A stretch of 64,000 nt of DNA, taken from contig NZ_BHVZ01000001.1 in NCBI RefSeq assembly GCF_003865035.1, positions 372,001-436,000 of the forward strand, given 5' to 3'. The first letter of the stretch is position 1; every line of letters begins with the position of its first letter. The notes under the pieces were generated by a model that was given only the letters and a program-made list of their open reading frames with translations, did not search any database and had not been told where the DNA came from. The stretch comes from Anaerotignum faecicola. Lineage in GTDB: Bacteria; Bacillota; Clostridia; Lachnospirales; Anaerotignaceae. Of the stretch, positions 43,086 to 52,157 are shown in pieces. The translations under genes were made by a program, and so were the position numbers.

Positions 43086-44372
43086 ATGAGTGAATATCGT
43101 ATCGAAACAAAATGTGTACAGGGTGGCTATACCCCCGGCAATGGGGAGCCCAGACAGATTCCCATTTACCAGAGCACCACATTCAAATATGACACAAGTG
43201 AGCACATGGGGCAGCTTTTTGATTTGGAGGCATCCGGCTATTTCTATTCCAGACTGCAAAACCCCACCTGCGATCTGGTTGCGGCAAAAATTGCTGCGCT
43301 GGAAGGCGGCACAGCAGCAATGCTGACCTCCTCCGGACAGGCGGCAAATTTCTACGCCGTATTCAATGTTGCAAATTGCGGGGATCATGTCGTTGCATCC
43401 TCCACCATCTACGGCGGCACATTTAACCTTTTCTCTGTAACCATGAAGAAAATGGGCATCGATTTCACCTTCGTTGCGCCCGACTGCACAGAGGAAGAAC
43501 TTGCAGCGGCATTCAAACCCAATACAAAGGCAGTCTTTGGCGAAACCATCGCAAACCCCGCCTTGAGTGTTCTGGATATCGAGCGTTTCGCAAAGGTGGC
43601 ACACGCACATGGCGTTCCTCTGATTATTGACAACACCTTTGCAACCCCCATCAACTGCCGTCCCATCGAATGGGGTGCGGATATCGTTACCCATTCCACC
43701 ACAAAATACATGGACGGTCACGGCGCGGCTGTCGGCGGCTGTATCGTAGACAGCGGCAATTTCGATTGGTTGGCACATGCCGATAAATTCCCCGGTCTCT
43801 GCACTCCCGATGACAGCTACCACGGCATTACCTATGCGGAAAAATTCGGTCAGGGCGGCGCATTTATCACAAAGGCAACCGCACAGCTGATGCGTGACTT
43901 CGGCTCTACCCAGTCTCCCCAGTCTGCCTTCCTGCTGAATCTGGGTCTGGAAAGCCTGCATGTGCGGATTCCCCGTCACTGCGAAAACGGCTTAGCTGTC
44001 GCAAAATATCTGAAAAACCACGATTTGATTTCCTATGTCATCTATCCCGGTCTGGAAGGAGATAAATATTACGAAACAGCGAAAAAATATCTGCCGAACG
44101 GCTCCTGCGGCGTTGTCAGCTTTGGCGTAAAGGGCGGCAGAAAGGCGGCGGAAGCCTTCATGGGGCATCTGAAAACAGCCGCTATCGAAACCCATGTTGC
44201 AGATGCACGCACCTGCTGCCTGCACCCCGCAAGCTCCACCCACAGACAGATGACAGATGCAGAGCTGGCGGCTGCTGGCGTACCTGCGGATATGGTTCGC
44301 CTGTCCTGTGGTCTGGAAAATGCACAGGATTTGATTGACGATATTGCACAGGCACTCGAAGCTATCAGATAA
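43086..44372 (+). CDS. metY: O-acetylhomoserine sulfhydrylase
   Basis: 428 residues from ATG 43086, after AAGGAGG; a longer upstream frame only crosses the T-box. It is a PLP-dependent Cys/Met metabolism enzyme. Motifs are [20 protein letters not shown], the SSGQAANFY loop, [11 protein letters not shown] and the PLP lysine in [13 protein letters not shown]. At 428 residues it is of MetY (long) rather than MetB length. It makes homocysteine (or methionine) from O-acetylhomoserine and sulfide. metA follows after 28 bases. Confidence 0.95.
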   Translation: MSEYRIETKCVQGGYTPGNGEPRQIPIYQSTTFKYDTSEHMGQLFDLEASGYFYSRLQNPTCDLVAAKIAALEGGTAAMLTSSGQAANFYAVFNVANCGDHVVASSTIYGGTFNLFSVTMKKMGIDFTFVAPDCTEEELAAAFKPNTKAVFGETIANPALSVLDIERFAKVAHAHGVPLIIDNTFATPINCRPIEWGADIVTHSTTKYMDGHGAAVGGCIVDSGNFDWLAHADKFPGLCTPDDSYHGITYAEKFGQGGAFITKATAQLMRDFGSTQSPQSAFLLNLGLESLHVRIPRHCENGLAVAKYLKNHDLISYVIYPGLEGDKYYETAKKYLPNGSCGVVSFGVKGGRKAAEAFMGHLKTAAIETHVADARTCCLHPASSTHRQMTDAELAAAGVPADMVRLSCGLENAQDLIDDIAQALEAIR

Positions 44373-44400
44373 GCATACGAAAGAAACGGAGATTATAGCA

Positions 44401-45327
44401 ATGCCCATTAAAATACCCAATGAATTACCCGCAGCCAAGGTGCTGACCGATGAAAACATTTTTATCATGACAGAAACGCGTGCGATCACACAGGATATTC
44501 GTGCTCTGAAGATCCTGCTGTTAAACCTCATGCCGACAAAAATCGATACCGAAACACAGCTTTCCCGTCTCTTGGGCAATACCGCCCTGCAAATTGAGCT
44601 GGAGCTGATTCATACCAGAAGCCACGAATCCAAAAACACACCGGTGGATCATCTGCTTGCCTTCTATAAAACCTTCGACGAGGTAAAGGAGCAAAATTGG
44701 GATGGTCTGATTATCACAGGCGCGCCCATCGAACAGATGGAATTTGAAGAGGTGGAATATTGGGACGAGCTGGTGGAAATCATGGAATGGAGCAAAACCC
44801 ATGTCCACAGCACCTTCCATATCTGCTGGGGCGCACAGGCAGGTCTGTATTATCATTACGGCATCAAAAAACACATGATGCAGGATAAAATGTTCGGCGT
44901 ATTTCCGCATAAGCTGGATAAAAAGACCTCTATCCTCTTCCGTGGCTCGGATGATATCTTCTATGTCCCCCATTCCAGACATACCACTGTCTACCGCGAG
45001 GACATCGAAAAGGAACCGCGCCTGAAAATCATTGCATCCTCTGATGAAGCAGGGGTATACGCCATCCATAATGACGGCGGCAGTCAGATTTTCATTATGG
45101 GACATTCGGAATACGATCCCCGTACTCTGGAAAAGGAATACCTGCGGGATAAAAACGCAGGACTTCCCATCGAAGTACCCAAAAATTATTATCCCAACGA
45201 TGATGATACACAGGAGCCTCTGGTAACATGGAGAGCGCATGCAAATCTGCTCTACTCCAACTGGCTGAATTATTTCGTCTACCAGACCTCCCCCTATGAT
45301 ATCACGCAGATTAACCAAAACCAGTAA
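44401..45327 (+). CDS. metA: Homoserine O-acetyltransferase, MetA family
   Basis: 308 residues, beginning [20 protein letters not shown]. The catalytic Cys is in [16 protein letters not shown], and the later His and Glu lie in [10 protein letters not shown]. The acyl-CoA selectivity position (Gly111 in E. coli, Glu in acetyl-specific members) is Glu here, in [17 protein letters not shown]. This predicts acetyl-CoA use and matches the O-acetylhomoserine enzyme MetY upstream. It is therefore the first committed step of methionine synthesis, under T-box control. Confidence 0.94.
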   Translation: MPIKIPNELPAAKVLTDENIFIMTETRAITQDIRALKILLLNLMPTKIDTETQLSRLLGNTALQIELELIHTRSHESKNTPVDHLLAFYKTFDEVKEQNWDGLIITGAPIEQMEFEEVEYWDELVEIMEWSKTHVHSTFHICWGAQAGLYYHYGIKKHMMQDKMFGVFPHKLDKKTSILFRGSDDIFYVPHSRHTTVYREDIEKEPRLKIIASSDEAGVYAIHNDGGSQIFIMGHSEYDPRTLEKEYLRDKNAGLPIEVPKNYYPNDDDTQEPLVTWRAHANLLYSNWLNYFVYQTSPYDITQINQNQ

Positions 45328-45333
45328 TACGCC

Positions 45334-45357
45334 AAAAGGAGCCTTTCGGCTCCTTTT
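45334..45357 (+). terminator. metA terminator, first copy
   Basis: AAAAGGAGCC TTTC GGCTCCTTTT forms a perfect stem seven bases after the metA stop. An exact 23-bp duplicate occurs at 45627-45649. Confidence 0.85.
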
Positions 45358-45626
45358 AGGGTGTCGACTTTGTCGACACCCTAAGTCGAAATCAGGATTT
45401 CGACTTGCTAAGACAGAAGAATAAACAGACGAGTTCCATCAGCTTAAAAGCCTCGAAACTCGCTGTTTTCCTCGCCGGAAGTGAATTCCGACTGCGGATT
45501 CCATTTGGGAAACTACTTACCGCCCAAGAAGGGGCGGCAGGCGAAGCCTGCTTTGCGTAGCAAAGTAATGAACAGTTTGTTTCCCAAGCCCTTCCGCTAT
45601 CTCAAAATTACTTTGTCTACAGTCTG
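45357..45626 (+). repeat. Structured intergenic repeat, copy A
   Basis: About 270 bases of stacked hairpins. GTGTCGAC/GTCGACAC comes first, then GTCGAAATC/GATTTCGAC, then ACGAGTT with AACTCG, then an outer GCGGA/TCCGC stem enclosing TTGGGAAAC/GTTTCCCAA. Nested within the last is a 60-base insert with a CCGCCC/GGGCGG hairpin and GCAGGC/GCCTGC. It is flanked by two identical terminator hairpins. Copy B at 59.5 kb shares the core. No gene is seen. Confidence 0.75.
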
Positions 45627-45652
45627 AAAGGAGCCTTTCGGCTCCTTTTTTT
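45627..45652 (+). terminator. metA-type terminator, second copy
   Basis: Identical to the hairpin at 45335-45357 over 23 bases, here with a longer T run. It looks like a target duplication or an array of terminators around the repeat. Confidence 0.8.
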
Positions 45653-45701
45653 ATGTGCTACGTTCTTAGGTACGAAGCTGTTTTCCTTTCCCTCATACAT
45701 A

Positions 45702-45737
45702 AAAAAGACGAGATATATTTCTATATCTCGCCTTTTG
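45702..45737 (-). terminator. nifJ terminator
   Basis: On the minus strand, GGCGAGATATAG pairs with ATATCTCGTC around AAAT and is followed by a U run, about 25 bases after the nifJ stop. Confidence 0.85.
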
Positions 45738-45760
45738 ATTATGCGTAATCGCTCAAAAGA

Positions 45761-48700
45761 TTAGCCCTGAGCCAGCTTTTTGTAGCCTTCCAGTCTTTCT
45801 TTTGCTGTTGCTTCTGTCTGTTCAAACAGTTCTTCAGCGATTTCAGGGAATGTTCTCTGCAGAGAGCTGTAACGAACTTCGCTCAGCAGGAATTCTCTGA
45901 AGTTGCCTGTAGGTTCTTTGGAGTCCAGAGTGAAGGGATTCTTGCCTTCCTTCTTCAGTTCAGGGTTGAATCTGTACATCTGCCAGTAGCCTGCTTCAAC
46001 TGCACGTTTGATTTCGTTCTGCGCACCGGACATGCCGCCCTTCAGACCGTGGTTGATACAAGGAGCGTAAGCGATGATCAGGGAAGGACCATGGTATTTT
46101 TCAGCTTCTACCAGAGCCTTAACCAGCTGGTTCTTGTCTGCGCCCATAGCAACCTGTGCAACGTATACATAGCCATAGGACATAGCCATCATACCCAGGT
46201 CTTTTTTCTTAACTCTCTTACCGGATGCAGCGAACTGAGCAACTGCACCAACGGGTGTAGATTTGGATGCCTGACCGCCTGTGTTGGAGTAAACTTCTGT
46301 ATCCAATACCAGAACGTTTACATCTTCGCCGGATGCCAGTACGTGGTCCAGACCGCCGTAACCGATATCGTAAGCCCAGCCGTCACCACCGAAGATCCAC
46401 TGAGACTTCTTAGCCAGCTGATCCTTGTTTTCCAGAACATAAGCAACGATGTTCTTAGCTTCTGCATCTGCGCCGTTGTAAGCTTCCAGAGCAGCAACCA
46501 GAGCCTTCGTAGCTTCCTTGGAAGCCTCGCCGTCGTTCATTGTTTCTACCCAAGCATCAACAACACCTGCAACGGATGCATCGATTGCTTTCAGGTTTTC
46601 CAGTTTATCCTTCAGGCCATTTCTCATGTGCTTAACTGCGGAAGCCATACCCAGACCATATTCTGCGTTGTCTTCGAACAGGGAGTTTGCCCATGCAGGA
46701 CCATGACCGTCTTTGTTTGTTGTGTAAGGCATAGAAGGTGCGGAACCACCCCAGATGGAGGAGCAGCCTGTTGCGTTTGCAACATACATTCTGTCGCCGA
46801 ACAGCTGAGTTACCAGTTTTGCATAAGGTGTTTCACCACAACCTGCGCAAGCGCCGGAGAACTCAAGCAGAGGCTGTTCGAACTGAGAGCCCTTAACGGA
46901 TTCCTTGCTCATAGGGTTAGCCTTATGTGCAACTTCGTCCATAGCGAAATCCCAGTTAGCAGCTTCAGCTTCCTGTGTTTCCAGAGGCTTCATTTCCAGA
47001 GCCTTGTTAGGAGCAGGACATACTACTGCACAGCTGCCGCAGCCCAGACAGTCCAGAGAGGAAACCTGCATTCTGTATTTCAGACCTGCAAATGCAGCGC
47101 CGCCCTTTGCTTCTACAGCCTTGAATGCTGCGGGAGCCTTAGCCAGTTCTTCGTCTGTTACCAGAATAGGTCTGATTGCAGCGTGAGGACATACATAAGA
47201 GCACTGGTTACACTGGATACAGTTTTCAGCGTTCCATTCGGGTACGTTAACTGCAACACCACGTTTTTCGTAAGCAGCTGTACCTGTAGGGAAGTGACCG
47301 TCTTCTCTGCCGGAGAATGCGGATACGGGCAGCTTGTCGCCTTCCTGTGCGTTCATGGGTTCAACGATATTCTTAACGAATTCTGTTTTCTTTCTTGCTG
47401 CTGCAGCTTCTGTATCTTCTGCAGTTGCCCAAGAAGCAGGGATTTCAACCTTAACAGCACCGTCTACACCACGGTCAACAGCAGCGTAGTTCATGTTCAG
47501 GATTGTGTCACCCTTCTTACCATAGGATTTTGTGATAGCCGCTTTCATGTATTCTACAGCCTGATCAATGGGGATGATGTTAGCCAGCTTGAAGAATGCA
47601 GCCTGCAGAACTGTGTTGATTCTGTTGCCCAGACCGATTTCGCCTGCGATAGCTGTACCATTGATGATGTAGAAGTTTGCGTTCTTAGCAGCCAGCTGTC
47701 TTTTCAGCTTTGCGGGCAGCTTTTCATCCAGTTCGTCTACAGTCCATGTTGTGTTCAGCAGGAATGTACCATTGGGGTTCAGCTCTGTAACCATGTCGTA
47801 CAGATGAACATATTCCTGTTTATGACAAGCAACGAAGTCTGCTGTTTTTACCAGATATGTAGATCTGATGGGTGTATCACCGAAACGCAGGTGAGACTGT
47901 GTAATACCACCGGATTTCTTGGAGTCATAGCTGAAGTATGCCTGTGCATATTTGTCTGTATGGTCACCAATGATCTTGATGGAGTTCTTGTTTGCACCTA
48001 CAGTACCGTCAGCACCCAGACCCCAGAATTTGCAGGAGATTGTGCCGTCGTTGCCTGTAACGTTAACTTCTTCGCCAACTTCCAGGGATGTGTTAGTAAC
48101 GTCATCCACGATACCCAGTGTGAAGTGGTTTTTGGGTTTATCCAGTGTCAGGTTTGCATATACTGCCAGGAACTGTGCAGGTGTAACGTCCTTGGAACCC
48201 AGACCGTAACGACCGCCAACTACAACGGGAGCGGATTCTGCTTCAAACAGTGCTGTACAAACGTCCATGTACAGAGGTTCGCCCTGTGCGCCGGGTTCTT
48301 TTGTTCTGTCCAGAACAGCAATCTTCTTCGCTGTTGCAGGGATAACCTCCAGCAGCTTTTCTGCTACGAAGGGACGGAACAGATGTACCTTAACCAGACC
48401 AACCTTTTCGCCCTTTGCTGTCAGGTAGTCGATTGTTTCTTCGATTGCTTCACAAGCGGAGCCCATAGCGATGATGATTCTGTCAGCATCAGCTGCGCCA
48501 TAGTAGTTGAACAGTCTGTAATCTCTGCCTGTGATTCTGTTGATTTCGCCCATGTATTCTTCTACTACTGCGGGCAGAGCATTGTAGAATTTGTTTGCTG
48601 CTTCACGGCCCTGGAAGTAGATGTCGGGGTTCTGAGCTGTACCTCTGATAACGGGATGTTCGGGGTTCAGCGCATTTCTCTTGAATGTGTTTACTGCATC

Positions 48701-49291
48701 CATATCGATGATCTTTGCCAGTTCATCATAGTCGATGCATTCAATCTTCTGGATTTCGTGAGATGTACGGAAACCATCGAAGAAGTGCAGGAAAGGTACA
48801 CGACCTTTGATTGCGGACAGGTGTGCAACGCAAGCCAGGTCCATAACCTCCTGTACGGAGTTGGAAACCAGCATAGCGAAACCTGTCTGACGACAAGCCA
48901 TAACGTCGGAGTGATCACCGAAGATGGACAGTGCATGTGCAGCCAGAGCACGTGCTGTTACGTGGAATACGCAGGGCAGCAGTTCGCCGGCAATTTTGTA
49001 CATATTGGGGATCATCAGCAGCAGACCCTGAGATGCTGTGTAGGTTGTTGTCAGCGCACCGGCTGCCAGAGAGCCGTGTACTGTACCGGAAGCACCTGCT
49101 TCGGACTGCATTTCTACTACTTTAACTGTCTGACCAAAAAGGTTCTTTTTACCATTCGCTGCCCAGTCGTCTGTTTTTTCAGCCATGGGAGAGGAAGGTG
49201 TGATGGGGAAGATACCGGCAACTTCTGTAAACGCATAGGAAGCGTATGCAGCAGCTTCGTTACCGTCCATCGTTTTCATTACTTTAGACAT
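45761..49291 (-). CDS. nifJ: Pyruvate:ferredoxin (flavodoxin) oxidoreductase
   Basis: 1176 residues, full-length homodimeric PFOR. Domain I holds the pyrimidine-binding YAFTEVAGIFPITPSSPMAE. Two 4Fe-4S ferredoxin motifs lie near residues 695-760 (CIQCNQCSYVCP and CLGCGSCAVVCP). The TPP domain has CAGCGETPYAKL, GGDGWAYDIGYGG and VLVLDTEVYSNTGGQ. It turns pyruvate into acetyl-CoA, CO2 and reduced ferredoxin, the main anaerobic route after glycolysis. It is a single gene with its own promoter. AGGAGGAG precedes the ATG. Confidence 0.98.
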   Translation of the reverse strand: MSKVMKTMDGNEAAAYASYAFTEVAGIFPITPSSPMAEKTDDWAANGKKNLFGQTVKVVEMQSEAGASGTVHGSLAAGALTTTYTASQGLLLMIPNMYKIAGELLPCVFHVTARALAAHALSIFGDHSDVMACRQTGFAMLVSNSVQEVMDLACVAHLSAIKGRVPFLHFFDGFRTSHEIQKIECIDYDELAKIIDMDAVNTFKRNALNPEHPVIRGTAQNPDIYFQGREAANKFYNALPAVVEEYMGEINRITGRDYRLFNYYGAADADRIIIAMGSACEAIEETIDYLTAKGEKVGLVKVHLFRPFVAEKLLEVIPATAKKIAVLDRTKEPGAQGEPLYMDVCTALFEAESAPVVVGGRYGLGSKDVTPAQFLAVYANLTLDKPKNHFTLGIVDDVTNTSLEVGEEVNVTGNDGTISCKFWGLGADGTVGANKNSIKIIGDHTDKYAQAYFSYDSKKSGGITQSHLRFGDTPIRSTYLVKTADFVACHKQEYVHLYDMVTELNPNGTFLLNTTWTVDELDEKLPAKLKRQLAAKNANFYIINGTAIAGEIGLGNRINTVLQAAFFKLANIIPIDQAVEYMKAAITKSYGKKGDTILNMNYAAVDRGVDGAVKVEIPASWATAEDTEAAAARKKTEFVKNIVEPMNAQEGDKLPVSAFSGREDGHFPTGTAAYEKRGVAVNVPEWNAENCIQCNQCSYVCPHAAIRPILVTDEELAKAPAAFKAVEAKGGAAFAGLKYRMQVSSLDCLGCGSCAVVCPAPNKALEMKPLETQEAEAANWDFAMDEVAHKANPMSKESVKGSQFEQPLLEFSGACAGCGETPYAKLVTQLFGDRMYVANATGCSSIWGGSAPSMPYTTNKDGHGPAWANSLFEDNAEYGLGMASAVKHMRNGLKDKLENLKAIDASVAGVVDAWVETMNDGEASKEATKALVAALEAYNGADAEAKNIVAYVLENKDQLAKKSQWIFGGDGWAYDIGYGGLDHVLASGEDVNVLVLDTEVYSNTGGQASKSTPVGAVAQFAASGKRVKKKDLGMMAMSYGYVYVAQVAMGADKNQLVKALVEAEKYHGPSLIIAYAPCINHGLKGGMSGAQNEIKRAVEAGYWQMYRFNPELKKEGKNPFTLDSKEPTGNFREFLLSEVRYSSLQRTFPEIAEELFEQTEATAKERLEGYKKLAQG

Positions 49292-49425
49292 TTCTTTTTC
49301 TCCTCCTTTTAAAATTTAGAGAGTTCTGTTTGTTCCGAGGGATATCCCCCGTCTTTCATCTTTTGCAGCCATCAAAAATGGCGGCTCACCCTTTTTTCGG
49401 TATATAAAGAAAGTTTATCAATCAT

Positions 49426-49438
49426 GTTGTCTTACAAC
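49426..49438. promoter_or_regulatory. Palindromic operator candidate in the nifJ leader
   Basis: GTTGTCTTACAAC is a perfect 5-bp inverted repeat around CTT. The TTGT-xxx-ACAA form resembles GntR/FadR-type sites. It lies about 45 bases downstream of the nifJ -10 element. A related TGTCTGACA palindrome occurs near 49642. Confidence 0.4.
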
Positions 49439-49483
49439 AGCAGTCTTCCCCTATACATCCGAAACGGGATTTTTTACGTAATT

Positions 49484-49512
49484 ATTATACAATTAAATCT
49501 TTTTCATTTCAA
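49484..49512 (-). promoter_or_regulatory. nifJ promoter
   Basis: On the minus strand, TTGAAA, a 17-base spacer and TATAAT, about 190 bases upstream of nifJ, giving a long 5' leader. The stretch 49513-49865 upstream is very AT-rich and shows no convincing gene. Confidence 0.8.
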
Positions 49513-49867
49513 CAGCAAAATGAAAAAACCCCCGTTATGTTTCTAACAAGATACTTTTTGTGATGTTGCTTACATGTCTTTTGTTTTTTAAAATATTTTT
49601 ATGCAAAATTATTTTTTGCCGACGATTATTATTTATTTTAATGTCTGACAACATTAAAAATTGTACAAAAATTTATACCATAAAAATATTTATCAAAAGA
49701 AGTTTGTGAATCAAAAAACAAACACCCTGTATACAGTGTATAAAATAGAATACATAGTTTTCCTCTATCTTTTTTTGCATTTACCAATTCGACAGGATAA
49801 ACTGTCAAATCAGAAAATAAGATGTCTGATTTCATGATTTCAAACTTTTTTCTTTCTTCTTTCAAAA

Positions 49868-49910
49868 AAATAAAAAAGAGAGTGGATTTTTGCAAATTCC
49901 GCTCTCTCTG
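49868..49910 (-). terminator. Terminator after the 338-aa stalk protein gene
   Basis: On the minus strand, AGAGAG-C-GGA pairs with TCC-A-CTCTCT and is followed by TTTTTTATTTTTTT. Confidence 0.85.
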
Positions 49911-49912
49911 CT

Positions 49913-50929
49913 TTATTTTGTAAATATGCCCTTATACTTTTTCCGCCAGATACTCTGCTCCGCCGTCAGCGGCTCTATCGTCTGTCCGCCCTCCGCATTG
50001 CGTCCAATCAAAATCAACTCGCCATCCGCCGTCAGATAGAACTGCTCCGCCGTCCAATCCTCGCCTGCCTGCGCCTGTGCCGCCTCCAAAGAGGTCTGCG
50101 TCAGCATATCCGCAAGCGTTACGGCTCTCTGCCCCAAAAGATCAAAGTTTTTTGCAAAGCGTACAGGCATGCCGTCTCTCGTCCCTTCCCAGAGAATCGA
50201 AAGAAAATCCTTCGTGCAGAAGCCTGTTGTCACCTGCACCTGCAAAAGGCTGTCCGCCGTATTTTCCTCCGCTATAAATGCTGCGATGTACTCCTGCATC
50301 TGCTGCATCAGGGAATCATTCAGGCTTTTTTCGTAATTCGCATCATTCAGCCCCACAATGACAGGCACATCCACAGAATATCCGCCGTTTTCCTCGTCCG
50401 CCGTCAGCTCCTTCACTGCCACTACAGGCTCCGTCCCGTCCTTCATTTCCAACGTCACCTGCTTGGTTTCGTGGTTAAAGCGAACCTCCCCTGTATAGTA
50501 CGCCGAAATAACCTCCTCGTCCACATACAGGCAGCCGTTAATCATATTCGGTTCATCCGGCAGAGTGACCGCATACCCATTCAGAACGGCATCCCGTTCC
50601 CCGGAACGCACGCGCAGCGTTCTGCCGCGGTAGGAAATCGCCGTTTGCTTCGTTTCCGTATCCCATTTTACCGTTCCACCCAGCGCTTCCATGGTATTGC
50701 GCAGGGGCAGCAAAAGCTTTTCTGTATCCTCAAAATAAAGCGGCATATTCTCCATATTTTCCAACGTTTTTACGCCGCCTTCTTCCTGCTCCGTTTCATT
50801 TTGTGCCGAGGTTTCCGTTGCCGTCACCTCTATTTTATTCCGCGTAATCAGCGTCATGGAAAGCGTCAGCGCACCTGCCAGAAGCACCGCACCTGCCGCC
50901 GCAATGATTGCAACCTTTTTTACTGTCAT
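49913..50929 (-). CDS. Membrane-anchored protein with copper-amine-oxidase-like stalk and DUF3298/RsiV-like domain
   Basis: 338 residues. An N-terminal membrane anchor (VAIIAAAGAVLLAGALTLSM, about 5-28) is followed by an acidic linker. A Cu-amine-oxidase N-terminal-like domain (about 62-165) follows: LLPLRNTMEALGGTVKWD, then TLRVRSGERDAVLNG and MINGCLYVDEEVIS. The C-terminal region (about 185-325) is RsiV/DUF3298-like (VPVIVGLNDANYEKSLNDSL). Such stalk domains bind cell-wall components rather than copper. It follows the L,D-transpeptidase gene, which has the same stalk type, so both probably act at the cell wall. Confidence 0.78.
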   Translation of the reverse strand: MTVKKVAIIAAAGAVLLAGALTLSMTLITRNKIEVTATETSAQNETEQEEGGVKTLENMENMPLYFEDTEKLLLPLRNTMEALGGTVKWDTETKQTAISYRGRTLRVRSGERDAVLNGYAVTLPDEPNMINGCLYVDEEVISAYYTGEVRFNHETKQVTLEMKDGTEPVVAVKELTADEENGGYSVDVPVIVGLNDANYEKSLNDSLMQQMQEYIAAFIAEENTADSLLQVQVTTGFCTKDFLSILWEGTRDGMPVRFAKNFDLLGQRAVTLADMLTQTSLEAAQAQAGEDWTAEQFYLTADGELILIGRNAEGGQTIEPLTAEQSIWRKKYKGIFTK

Positions 50930-50967
50930 AATTCTCCCTCTCTCTGCTTTCGCTCAGAAAGTATTTT

Positions 50968-51981
50968 TTATTTCTGCATCATAAAAAATGCCGCCAGCTT
51001 TTCAGGAAATGTTGCCTCATCCTTGATCTCCGGCACTCTTTCAGGCAAATCCTTCCCCAGAAGAATTTCCTTTTCGTCCAGACGGATAGTGATATGCTTC
51101 GTATCCTTATCCCAGTGCATTTCCGCACCAATCAGATTTGTTAAGTCGCGCAGCTTATAATACGCCGCATCCCCCTTCGCTCGCCCCTCTATCTCCTTTG
51201 TCTCTCCGTCATAGGAAACCCTCACGGCATCGTATTTCACCTTATTGCCATCCGCAGAAAGGTCTATTTCCTTATCCAGAAAAGCGAACAGCTGCTTTGC
51301 ATTTGGCGCAGAAATGTAATACGCACCCTTTTCATAATAGAACTCAATTCTGTCATCCGCCTCTGCCGTCTGCAGCTGCATCTCCTGCATTGTTCCCTTT
51401 CTCCATGGGTTTGCGGCAGCAGGGTCTGTCGGGTCCCAGCCGCGGCGCACCGTATCGTTTCTGTTGACCTTCGGCACAGCGGCGGGCTGCAAGGGCTCCT
51501 TCACATCCCCACGATACATTCTCACGGTTGTGCCAATCGGACAGTTATCATAAATCCATTTTACATCCCGCACTGTCAGGCGGATGCACCCTGCGGATGC
51601 AGTTGTCCCCAATTTGTTGAATTCATCATATTCCAATGTGGTTTTGTCCTTTTCAAAATAAGGTACAGAATGAAAGAGATACGGCCCCGTAATGCGTGTG
51701 GCATACTGCCCCCACACATTCCCGTATAATGCGCGCCATTCGTATTTCGCACTCGTCCGGAATGTCCCTTCGGGGGTATCCGTGCCGCCGCTGCATCGAA
51801 ACGCCTTAATGGGAACGGTATAATTTCCCGCCGCATCCTTTTCATACACCGTCACCACATTCGCCGTCAGGTTCACCGTTATGTAATAGGGACTTTTCGT
51901 TTTTTCTGCCGCAAATGCTGTGCCGCATAAGCCAAACAGCAGCAAACAGAATACCAATATGCCCAAGCTTCGTTTCTTCAT
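50968..51981 (-). CDS. L,D-transpeptidase (YkuD) with copper-amine-oxidase-like stalk
   Basis: 337 residues. A signal peptide (LGILVFCLLLFGLCGTAFAA) is followed by a YkuD domain (about 33-160). Its catalytic motif is HSVPYF, then the SAGCIRL stretch containing the nucleophile Cys (GTTASAGCIRLTVRDVKWIY). A linker and a stalk-like domain (about 210-330; AYYKLRDLTNLIGAEMHWD) follow. It forms 3-3 peptidoglycan crosslinks or attaches proteins to the wall. It pairs with the next stalk protein (38 bases apart). Confidence 0.9.
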   Translation of the reverse strand: MKKRSLGILVFCLLLFGLCGTAFAAEKTKSPYYITVNLTANVVTVYEKDAAGNYTVPIKAFRCSGGTDTPEGTFRTSAKYEWRALYGNVWGQYATRITGPYLFHSVPYFEKDKTTLEYDEFNKLGTTASAGCIRLTVRDVKWIYDNCPIGTTVRMYRGDVKEPLQPAAVPKVNRNDTVRRGWDPTDPAAANPWRKGTMQEMQLQTAEADDRIEFYYEKGAYYISAPNAKQLFAFLDKEIDLSADGNKVKYDAVRVSYDGETKEIEGRAKGDAAYYKLRDLTNLIGAEMHWDKDTKHITIRLDEKEILLGKDLPERVPEIKDEATFPEKLAAFFMMQK

Positions 51982-52104
51982 GGTTCTTCTCCTTTGTTAC
52001 ACAGTTGCTTCAATTACCGAATTTTTCTCCTTATACATTATAAAAAAGGATTGCACAAGAATCAAGAAACACTTTCTTAAAAATCGTTGAATTTTTGAGA
52101 AATC

Positions 52105-52157
52105 TGCAAAAAAAAGAACAGGGAACGTCCTTTTCAGGCAATTCCCCGTCTGTTTGT
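52105..52157 (-). terminator. xylB terminator
   Basis: On the minus strand, AACAG-AC-GGGGAA pairs with TTCCC-TGTT and is followed by eight U. Confidence 0.8.

Noticed and set aside
43053..43979. 308-codon minus-strand frame opposite metY
   Set aside because: Shadow of metY; Cys/Gly-rich, with no start signal.
46049..49312. 1087-codon open frame antisense to nifJ on the plus strand
   Set aside because: It mirrors nifJ exactly, is rich in Cys and Phe, and has no ribosome site or domain. It results from the codon use of a highly expressed gene.
49638..49895. 85-codon minus-strand frame upstream of nifJ
   Set aside because: AT-rich, overlaps a terminator at its 5' end, Phe/Lys-rich composition, no credible ribosome site.
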